From positions 158,097,583 to 158,161,582 of the forward strand of contig NC_133390.1 of the NCBI RefSeq assembly GCF_047511655.1: a stretch of 64,000 nucleotides of DNA, in the 5' to 3' direction. The stretch is from Castor canadensis (taxonomy: Eukaryota; Chordata; Mammalia; Rodentia; Castoridae). The notes beneath the pieces are model-generated. The model did not search any database. It saw nothing but the letters and a program-made list of their open reading frames with translations, and was not told the origin of the DNA. How positions within the stretch are numbered: position 1 is the first letter of the stretch; every line of letters starts with the position of its first letter. Both the position numbers and the translations under genes were made by a program. Positions 55,940-64,000 of this stretch are shown here, piece by piece.

Positions 55940-56545
55940 CTAACTATGGAGGAACTCGAAGCCTGAGACAAGGAGACACTCTGAGAAGAATGTACATAAT
56001 AGAAAAATGAGTAAGGAATAGAAAAATAAATAAGGTGAGGGGGAGACTGAATTAAATACTGTCAGGTGTAAAAACATGGGACAGTACAGGTCTAAGGACT
56101 AAGAACTCTAGATATAGGCTTTAAAAAAGCTATGCTAAAGAAAACATGGGACAGTGCAAATCTAAGGACCGAGACTTTAAGAGGTACGCTAATGCAGTTT
56201 TTAGATTTTGTACAGGAACTCTAAGCCTGAGATGAGGAGACATTCTCTGAGAAGCATGCATGTAAATAGAAAAAACTAAGGTAATTGAAAAGTAGAGAAA
56301 AGAAGTAAGGTAGTAGAGAAGAAGTAGGGTAATAGAAGTAGAAGTAAGGTAATAGACAAGGTAATAGAGAAAAGAAGTTAGGTAATAGAAAAATGAAGTA
56401 AGGTACTATATCTATGTTACTTTCAGGTTGTGTTCTATGATTAAAGATTGTTGGGAGCCTAATCCCTCACATAAAGAAAGATTTTCCTTCTTGGTAGCCA
56501 AGCCAGGATGTGGGACTCACCCCTTAGAACCAGTCATACAGGACT

Positions 56546-56826
56546 GTGAGAGGCAGTCAGAGGTTTCATGGAGATATTCCGTTTAATCCAGGCTGTACAC
56601 AATGCCATGTTAGCAATGTTTCTCCAGCTAATATTGCAAAAATTATCCTGGATGAACTCAAGGCTTTCCATCTGCTTAACTTGCTAAAGCACTCCTTCTG
56701 GTATTTGGCAGGATTGTTCACTTGTTTTCTTGTTCTTTCAGTCAGATGCCACACGGTGCAAAGACAGCTCCTTGGATTGGGGGATGGGCTTCATTGGGAT
56801 CATTTAAGAAATAAAAAAGGGGGTGA
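56546..56826 (+). pseudogene. env: env TM C-terminal remnant of nested provirus
   Basis: An open frame of about 94 codons before the 3' LTR, starting MRGSQRFHGD. It contains a helical stretch (ANIAKIILDELKAFHLL), a hydrophobic anchor FWYLAGLFTCFLVLSV and a short Cys/Arg-rich tail that runs into the polypurine tract. The layout fits the end of a betaretroviral TM protein. No surface subunit or ectodomain cysteine motif remains. Function is excluded by the deletion of everything upstream. Confidence 0.55.
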
Positions 56827-57236
56827 TGTGGAGAGTGGAGTATGAGAAGTCTATGGGAATGTAACATAAGCACAGCCATGTCAAATAATCTGCAGGCTGA
56901 GTTGGCACAACCCCAGCCACAGAAGGGGGCAAGGGCAAAATGCAGCACAGCTGCTTTTCCTAAGATGTTTATGTTCAAAGAGTAGCCATCGCAGGTTCCT
57001 CCTGTTCCAGATAACTACAATGTCATGCCCCCTCCCAAAGTGTTGTGCCACCTCCTTGTTTGCCACTGTGTATAATAAACTCACTGGAGGTGGATAAGGC
57101 TGTTGTGTGTTTCCATCCAAGTGCCCAGCCCACCTGACCCCGGCTTTCTGCATGTTTGTTTTCTGTATTTTGTCCTTTCTTAATCTCCTGTTGCTTCCAG
57201 TTACGTTTCCAGGACAAGCTCACGCAGGCCACAAGA
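56827..57236 (+). mobile_element. 3' LTR of nested class II provirus
   Basis: Starts TGTGGAGAGTGGAG after the polypurine tract and ends GGCCACAAGA. TATA-like CTGTGTATAATAAACTC near 57066. It differs from the 5' LTR by scattered substitutions and small indels. Confidence 0.9.
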
Positions 57237-57242
57237 GCACAG

Positions 57243-58400
57243 GCCACACAGTTTCTCAGCCAGCCACTAGAAGGAGCCAAGGATGCAGTTTGCAACACAC
57301 TCACATGGCTTCCCAGTTGGCCACTTGAGGCAACCATGCCTGTGGTTCACAACCACCACGTATGGTTGCTTAATACCCTTGATTCACAATACATGTGTAT
57401 GGTTTCCTGGTTGACCAGTCAAAACAACCATGCGGGCAGCCTTGCATGCAGAATGGTGCCCATGCGCATGGGTTTCACGTGCACACAAGTGATTTTGTGC
57501 ACCTGCATGCATTTTTCTCAGCCTGCCCCTCAAGGCAAATGAAAGTCCTGCCTCCAGGAGTCATGGTTCCTGAGGGCCAAAGTCCCACCTTCAGAGGATG
57601 AAGGTTCCAGCCCAGAAGAGCAGAGCAGGCCATGGCTGGTGCAGGACCCTGAGATGCTTGGCACAATTTGGTGAGGCCTCCAGGCCCCTGGCCACTGGGT
57701 ACAATCCTCCCCTTGAGCCTGGGTGCCCCTCCCCTTGAGCCTACATGCAGCACAAGCCATGGCCTGCTTCCCAGTGTGGGTTGGAAACCCCACTTAGAGC
57801 CATGGGCACTGACACATGTGGTGGTAAAGTGCAACAACGATGACCACAGCAGTGGCAGTGGTGTATGTGCTGCAATAGTTACAGCAGCGGCTATAGCATA
57901 CAAAGGGGACGGCAACACCCACATGTACATGTGTGTATGCTCAGGCACTGCACAGGCTGGCAGCCTCTGTCCAGGAGCCTTCAGCTGAAAGGCTCCCAGT
58001 ACCTGAGCTGGCTGCAAAGGCACAGAAGCCCTACTGCCTGTGGGGAGGCCAGGGGAGCTTGGGCAATGGGAACAAGGTGGGTGATGCCCAGCAGCCCGAC
58101 AAGACCACACATGCTCTCTCCAGCCATACCTTGAGCAGCAACCTAGCCTAATGGCAGTAGTGGCCAAGGTCCCATGCCTAACCAAACTGCCTTCTTCCTA
58201 TCTGCAACCTTCTCTGTCTTCTTTCTCTGACTCACTCCTTTGCCTGCCTAACTGCCATGCCTGTCTGTCCTAAACACCCCATCTCAAATCTCCTTGCCCC
58301 CATGTAAGTGTGACACTTACACCGAGGTCATACTCCCTTGTCCCAGGGCTAACAAGAACTTGTCTGCTTATCTTAGCCAGAGATTCTAAATTCCATTCAA
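57243..58400 (+). other. ERV-C leader, GC-rich part
   Basis: Continues the ERV-C leader after the nested provirus. Aligns with ERV-A 25000-25950: for example AGCCTTCAGCTGAAAGGCTC matches AGCCTCCAGCTGGAAGGCTC, and ATCTGCAACCTTCTCTGTCT matches ATCTGCAGCCTTCTCTCTTT. Rich in CAGCAG/GTGGCA motifs. A 236-codon antisense open frame (57475-58185) overlies it. I do not call it a gene. Confidence 0.65.
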
Positions 58401-60585
58401 AGGTAAAATCTAAATTAACATATAGGTTACCTCTGTGTAGCTGTAATGTTAATTGCTGCAGTCCTTAAATGTTAAATGCATTTAAATTCTCTAAAGCATG
58501 TTTTCTAAAATTAAAAACAGTGCCACTTAAGGATTTAACATTGGTCACCCATAAAGTATATCTATAATACAAAAGCACTGTAACTTATTTAAAATTCATT
58601 TACCCTAAAGGCAAAATTAAAAGGGAAAATTTATTAATACAATGTCATCTTTTTACACCAAAATATAGTGCTAATTAATGCTGTCCATCATAATTATTAT
58701 CCTAAAATGCAATATACAATAAACCTTTAAAAGCATTCTAACCTTAACTATTCTCTGCCGATAAAATTAGGCTTACAACCAAGAGGTTAAAGAAAGTAGG
58801 TCTTTATATGTGGGCATTTTAAGTAGATAATTTAATTAGAGGTTTTATTCTTAACAATTATTTTTGTTGTATAATTAATAATTTTTTTTCTATAGCTCAA
58901 AGTTGTGTGTCAGATTCTAAACTTGTTTAAGGTCCTTTCCAAACTGTAGATCTGTAAATTGCTGGGTTTTGCAGGGTTTAGAGTCTTGGCTTTCTAGGTA
59001 GTAACAAAGCTTAAAGGTTTACTGCTATTTGCCCTAGTAATCCTAAATTTAAATAAGCCTTTAAAACTAAAATACAGTACATTACATTCAAAGAGGAAAA
59101 GGTTCTGCAGCCTATGATTATTTGGTCTTTTCATTAGCATGCCTAAATGACGGACTTCTGTCTCTTAGGGGGAGATGTCTTGTACTCCTGTAACAGATTG
59201 CTATTCTGAGCCTATATGTCACATGTAACTTGTCTTGTGTCTCATTTGAAAGACCCTTTGGAGAAACCATGTGGTCACAGGAAATGCCACCATGATGGAG
59301 CCACCATGTGTCCAGCACCAACTTGGCACTCCCTAGGAATAGGAAATTCATGGGTGATGCCATTTTGCCATCTCTAGGAAAATTATAACTGACTTGTGGT
59401 TAAAATTTTCTAAGTGAATATAGTTTCTATACATGTTGTTTTACTGTATTGGTTTGTTAAGAATTGGATGAAGAATGGAGTGCTTATGTTAAAAATCTGT
59501 TATAAACTATTTAGGAATCTAGCTGACTAATCTTCTAGAAATAATGACAAAGAAATAATTTAAGAGTGTACTCTGAATTAATGTGATTGTTTTGTGTGCC
59601 ATTGTGTGTGTTTTCTTGTATATGTTTTTGTCTCCTACCAATTGTGGTCACTTAATTTTTACTTTTTTGAGCTCATTATGCACACATATTCTTTGGCATG
59701 CCTAGGTTGTAACATCTGTGTGTCTGTGTGTGTGTGTTTAAATGTCTTTAGGATAGTTCTCAAGCTGCTTTAATAAAGCTAGTGTACACAACTATTTCAA
59801 AAGTTATCTAAAGTTCTAATCCCAACCAGGTCTAATTATTCCCTGCCTTAGAATTGAAAAAAATTTATGGACAATAATTTCAATCTCTTTCATTCTATCA
59901 TGAGTGTAATTTAAATTTAACTCTTATAATTAGGTTTATTGACCCATGTGTTCTCATGGATTGCTATTATTAAAAGATAATTTAATTTAATTTTATTCCT
60001 AAGTCTTTTAAGGTATAAGGTTACTAAGCACTTTATTTAAAACAATGTTATCTACATTTAGGTTTTTACAAAGGTTATTTCAATATGCAAATTAAGGTCT
60101 TAAAGCTTATAAGTTTATGATTTAAAGTTTGCCTAAAAGTTTTTAAGAAGGAGGGGGCGGGGAGTAGGGGGAGCAATGACCCAAACAATGTATGCACATG
60201 TGAATAAACAAACATAAATTAAAAAAAAACTTTTTAAGAGTCTACAAAATAATTAATCCTAGAATACCAAATTATGCACGTCATTAACTCCCAATAACTA
60301 CACCTGTTATTTTTGGGCTCCAGGGACTACATGCAGGTCAACAACAACTCTACTATATGTCCCAAGTCATTCTGTTAGTTAACATCAACAATCTACAATG
60401 TAATCTCTTAACAACATCCAAGCCATGGTCCTCAGGCATTGACTCTCTTAGCTTTATACATAACCCTTTATCTAATCAACAGACTGTCTTCCTACATGTT
60501 GTTAAGTTTTCATTTTACATGTTGTTTTGGTATCAGCCTCTTTGCCCAGTGCATAATAGTTCTGATGTTTTGGTGGGTGGGTCAA
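58401..60585 (+). other. AT-rich noncoding interior of ERV-C
   Basis: Strongly AT-rich with many stops in all frames and no retroviral domain. ERV-A lacks it at the equivalent place (between about 25930 and 26075). A more GC-balanced patch with CATGTGGTCACAGGAAATGC is at 59240-59380. TG-rich runs occur near 59715-59740. Origin unknown. Confidence 0.6.
60149..60230 (+). mobile_element. very short L1 3' end with TSD
   Basis: A G-rich stretch, AGCAATGACCCAAACAATG, TATGCACATGTGAATAAA and a 9-A tail match the sense end of the L1 seen at 16.4 kb. TTTTTAAGA flanks it at 60140-60148 and 60231-60239. An 82-bp insertion inside ERV-C. Confidence 0.85.
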
Positions 60586-60827
60586 CATTCAGGATTGACA
60601 TCCCATTTAAAAGAATGCTCACATAGTGGGGAGAGACTGACCCTTAGGGGAATGGTTGGCTTGAAAGCAAGGGTATCCCGCTACTCACTTGCTCCACAGA
60701 CGTGTGATGGAAACAAGTCGAAGGGACCTGTGTTGAGGCTTCCTAGAGACACAGGGAACACTCCAAGGATCTAGAAGTTCTCATTTTTTCCTCCTTCCCA
60801 TTTCCCTCTCTCTTTCCACTGGCCAAC

Positions 60828-60899
60828 ATGGGGTTAGCCAACTCAGTTCTAATGGATTCCCCACTTGGCTGTATCCTTAAGTGTTGGGAGATGCTTTGA
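60828..60899 (+). pseudogene. gag: ERV-C gag start, truncated
   Basis: The ATG at 60828 follows the same pyrimidine-rich upstream text as ERV-A gag. It begins MGLANS and later SPLGCILKCWEML, then a TGA. Unlike ERV-A it keeps Gly2, the myristoylation residue. Matrix homology ceases after about 30 codons (AACCAAAAATGGAATG), where AT-rich DNA takes over. Confidence 0.75.
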
Positions 60900-61800
60900 T
60901 TGTGCTAACCAAAAATGGAATGACTAGTTCTCTTTATAGCCCATTTAAGATTATTTACTATTCTTTACATCCTGCTAAATTAGTCTCTTATCAAACACAA
61001 AAAAAACTAAGGTATTTTTCTAGTAACACTAAAGAAACTAAATTTAAACTAAGTAAAAATTCTTTAAATGATTCTAATACTCATTGTGCCTTATTTGTGT
61101 ATCTAAATGTCATATAATCACTTATAGTTAAAAGTATATGCATGTAAGCAGCTATAGCTCTTTTATCTAAGGTAATTTCTAATAAGGTCTTTGACATTTC
61201 TGCTCTTTATGACAAACACTAAAAGTTCTATCATTTAGGCTTGACATTTGTTTGTCAGCTAAACACTGGTTTATCTGACATTGACTAGATAAACATTGTT
61301 TTATATATATGGTATGCAATTGAGCATTAAAACAGGGGCTATTTGAAACTTCTAATACTGCCTTCCTCTAACCATTGGAAGTTAGGGTTTTTAATTTTCA
61401 GTACTATATTGACAGTACTGTTACTTTTCCTAACCAAAATTCAAGGTTTAATTTATAATTAACCATGATTACTTTAGGTTTTGTCGTTACAGTTCTGAAC
61501 CTTCAAAAACATTCACAGGCAAACCCATGAAAAATAACTCTGACAAGTGCTTATCTATCAACCAGGACAGACATTCCTAAGCATTGGGATTGCTTTGTAT
61601 TTTCCTTGTAATAACTTTATAACTGTTACCTGCTAACACTTCACAGCAGTTTAAAGGTGTCAATACATTCCCCTATGGGACAAGCAATTAGATTTCATTA
61701 GCCCCAGCCTAAAAGCTGGTTTTTTAAAATAAACCTTTTTGTTGCTTAATTTGGCCAAAAAGGTTACATTGGCACTGACTTCTGATCTGTTTGATGCTAC
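60900..61800 (+). other. AT-rich noncoding DNA after gag start
   Basis: Replaces the rest of gag and pol. No retroviral motif. Composition resembles 58401-60585. Confidence 0.55.
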
Positions 61801-63264
61801 TCACCCTCTTCTGTGAGACAGAATCAGACTTTCTGGACTTTTCGTAGGGAGCACTCATGCACCACGGGCCAAATTGGCAACATCTTCAGAGACGACTATT
61901 CAGAGAAACAGTTTAAAAGGAAGCAACCCCCAAGCAATCAATCAGTGTCCCTCAACTTCTCAGAGGAACAAGTGGCATTCAGCCATGTGAGACAGTTCAA
62001 AAGGACTGCACAAATGAGGGGACTTCTCCACATGTAGATGGAGTCAATTATGTTAGCCCTCTAAAAGTAACCAAAGATGAGAGATTTTTGTTTAAAAAGG
62101 GACTCTTATGCATGTGCTCTAATATTTAAGCCTTCTAGACTTCTGGCAAAAGGCAAACTCATGTCTTTGGCCAAGGCCTTCTGTTTAAGCAAAGGCAATA
62201 TAACTTTCTATGGTATCTAACTTCTGCTTAGGGATGCAGTGAGCCTTCTTTCTGTACAGAACTGACTCATTAATTGACTGACTCTCTAATTAGCTGACTC
62301 TCTAATTGAACTAATACCTGGTCCCTGGTACAACTGGCCTCTAATTGTAAGAAAAATTATCTTTTCTATCAAGATATTTGTTACCCTCTTAGGTTACTTA
62401 AAAATTCCTCAGGTCGGCAACTTAGGTGACTTGAATGTTTAAAGGGTCCTTGCTTCTTCGGGATTCCTGTGGACCTCATTGACCGCCAAACTATCTGCCC
62501 TAACCCATCCCCCAAGTCTTTAGCCAATTGAGGGAGATTGTGAACCTTTGACCTGGACAAATCCCAGGTGAGGGGCAGGTATGACTGCATCAGGGATGTA
62601 AGGAGGAGCCACTGTCAGCCATTTTGTGCTCGAGTGTTTGCTTAGCTGGAGTGAGCACATGCTTGCACCCTCTTGATCAAGAGAAATTGCCTTGTCAAGA
62701 TTTTCTGTCTCTTGTGGGCCTATTTTCAGCACTGGAGGGTTATCAATTCCAACATAATATAGTCAGCCTTTAACTGCAGTCCAAAATACAGGGCCATCTA
62801 AGAGTTAAAGATAGCTGAAGGTATAAACACCTATAGGTAAAGTAACCATAAAAGCCCCTGTTACTTTTCAAGATTACTTTGTCCTTCCTGCCACACCTGT
62901 CAAGGCCCCTTCTGATGCTCCCATCAGTATTAAATGTTCAGGTCATGCCTTCTAAATCAGATTTATCTCTTCCAGAATAAAAGACTTTAGGACCCAAATC
63001 ATGAGACAACAAGGCTGTCTAGCTCAACAAATGAGGTCTCCAAGAACAACAAGCTCTCCACGAGAAACCTTAACTATGCTGGACAATAACTCAGACACTT
63101 TGTGTCCAAATAAGCCCAAAGAACAGAAATAGGAGAGACAATTTTCCTTTATAGATAGGGTCTGCTGCCCCTTGTCAGCTCAAAGCAGTTATTGAAGATG
63201 GATTGTCCCCCTTCAACAACCCCCCAAAAAGAATTTTTTTGAATATTGTCTCTCAGGGGGAGTT
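61801..63264 (+). pseudogene. env: ERV-C 3' interior with env tail
   Basis: Open stretches (61813-62037) have no recognisable retroviral domain. At 62950-63010 the text RFISSRIKDFRTQIMRQQ parallels the ERV-A post-anchor motif (RFIFSRIKASKIQIM), indicating the end of the env TM subunit. TCTCAGGGGGAGT (63251-63263) is the polypurine tract just before the 3' LTR. Surface subunit, fusion peptide and anchor are not recognisable. Confidence 0.6.
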
Positions 63265-63688
63265 TGAGGCAGGCTAGAATTAGGAAAAGTCTGGGGCTCA
63301 TGTAGTTCCCTGGGGATGGGCACACCACCCTCACATGACTGGGAACTGCCCTTGCCCCTCCCCACTCGCTCATTATTGGGTAGGAACCTCCTGGGCCTGC
63401 CCTCCCGTGGGGTAATGTAGGTTTTTAAGGCACCTGAAAAAGAAAAGCTCTCTCTCTGCCAGTGGACTCCACCTGTGCCCACCGTGGCTCCTCGTCCTCC
63501 TCCTCCTTCTCCTTTTCCTCCTCTTCCTCATTTTCTTCTTCCCTTTCTCACCTGTCAGAACAGGTGACTCCCCTTTTCTCAATAAAGCTATCCTACCTTA
63601 CCCCATCCATGTGCTGTGCTTGGATTTTTCCATTTGGAGCACAAAAACCAGGATCTTCTGATCACAGACTGCACCAGTGCTGTTAATA
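63265..63688 (+). mobile_element. 3' LTR of ERV-C
   Basis: Starts TGAGGCAGGCTAGAATTAGG and ends GTTAATA, 424 bp. Very similar to 54159-54546 except for a TCC/TTC-rich expansion at 63488-63545 that is much shorter in the 5' LTR. AATAAAGC near 63581. Confidence 0.9.
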
Positions 63689-64000
63689 TTTGCTCTTGTT
63701 CTGTCTAGTGTGCTTCTTCTTCTCCCATCCCTCTCTCTCTCTCCACCATCCCAATCTCATAGTCTTCCAGTGCTTTAGGGCATTCTCTTATTCATTCATT
63801 CAATAAATACTGTCTATTAAATGTTAGACAATGTTAGGCACTGGAGCTACACCGTGAGTAAGCGATATGTGGAGTCTACATTTTCACAAAAAGACAATAA
63901 AGTTTCAACCAAAGAAATTTATCAAGCCAGTGAAGGACAGAAAACATTTCCCCACAACAGATTTTTAAAATTCCTAAGGCCCTTCAAACAGAAAAGCTGC
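63689..64000. other. intergenic, L2-like piece
   Basis: 63785-63870 (TTCATTCATTCAATAAATAC ... AGGCACTGGAGCTACAC) resembles an L2 3' end. Nothing else was recognised. Confidence 0.5.

Larger units (their letters stand above)
55507..57236 (+). mobile_element. nested class II provirus with 6-bp TSD
   Basis: A 1.73-kb internally deleted betaretrovirus-like provirus: 5' LTR 55507-55921, primer-binding site 55922-55939, about 0.9 kb of interior, polypurine tract near 56814-56823 and 3' LTR 56827-57236. The host sequence GCACAG occurs at 55501-55506 and 57237-57242, directly at both outer ends, which is the 6-bp duplication expected for class II. gag and pol are wholly deleted. Confidence 0.93.
54159..63688 (+). 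mobile_element. ERV-C: class I provirus with AT-rich interior
   Basis: Two LTRs of the ERV-A type in the same orientation bracket a 9.5-kb element. The leader and gag start align with ERV-A (24.44-26.4 kb), and the last 300 bases before the 3' LTR resemble an env tail. Protease, RT, RNase H and integrase are absent. About 2.2 kb of AT-rich DNA lies within the leader (58400-60585) and about 0.9 kb follows the gag start. A class II provirus (55507-57236) and a small L1 end (60149-60230) are nested inside. The flanks TCTG (54155-54158) and TTTG (63689-63692) differ by one base and may be the original 4-bp duplication. Confidence 0.88.

Noticed and set aside
57475-58185. 236-codon antisense open frame as a host gene
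   Set aside because: It lies wholly in the GC-rich leader of ERV-C, has low-complexity content and no recognisable domain. Kept only as a weak finding together with ERV-A.
54155-63692. TCTG/TTTG as a proven target duplication of ERV-C
   Set aside because: One of four bases differs, so it cannot be distinguished from chance. Mentioned only as possible.
8500-64000. ASIP or other host coding exons
   Set aside because: Searched by eye for the agouti basic region and Cys-rich C-terminal pattern in the translated frames. None was found.

Overview
This is a window of rodent nuclear DNA, most likely from a castorimorph such as beaver. The evidence is the dense population of composite SINEs made of a 7SL-derived B1-like part joined to a tRNA-derived ID part, one IAP-like LTR, and MIR, L1 and MaLR remnants shared by all placental mammals. 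The species is inferred from SINE style only. It is intron-rich, repeat-rich vertebrate sequence with no operons, no CRISPR and no bacterial genes.

Left edge (1-8.5 kb): the 5' end of one host protein-coding gene, EIF2S2 (eIF2 beta subunit), on the minus strand. Coding exon 1 (MSGDE), exon 2 (first lysine block) and exon 3 (second lysine block) are present with good splice sites. Later exons lie beyond position 1. Exon 1 sits in a CpG-rich promoter with NRF1-like and ZNF143-like sites. In other mammals the order is RALY - EIF2S2 - ASIP - AHCY, so the rest of the window is probably the EIF2S2-ASIP interval. I found no ASIP coding exon.

8.5-24 kb: intergenic DNA with SINEs, a U6 snRNA pseudogene (12.3 kb), MIR and L2-like pieces, old L1 fragments, a 5'-truncated L1 with exact 17-bp target duplications (16.35-18.65 kb), an LTR-in-SINE nest (18.75-19.35 kb) and a processed LLPH pseudogene (20.6-21.2 kb).

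24-40 kb: two decayed class I (gammaretrovirus-like) proviruses arranged tail to tail. ERV-A (plus strand, 24.09-31.15 kb) has a 5' LTR, a long GC-rich leader, gag, pol and an env end. ERV-B (minus strand, 40.02-31.15 kb) has a 5' LTR, a proline-type primer-binding site, gag, pol, env and a truncated 3' LTR. Both are broken in every gene.

40-54 kb: more SINEs, an IAP-like solo LTR inside a SINE (43.07-43.64 kb) with 6-bp duplications, further LTRs of the ERV-A type, and MLT1/MLT2-like LTRs.

54.16-63.69 kb: ERV-C, a provirus with both LTRs. It keeps the leader, a gag start and an env tail, but most of gag-pol is replaced by AT-rich noncoding DNA. Nested in its leader is a 1.73-kb internally deleted class II (betaretrovirus-like) provirus with a lysine-type primer-binding site and matching 6-bp duplications.

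The most informative content is this layered history of insertions, which the target duplications put in order. I see no undescribed functional system. The best leads are the AT-rich non-autonomous provirus ERV-C and the GC-rich leader shared by ERV-A and ERV-C.
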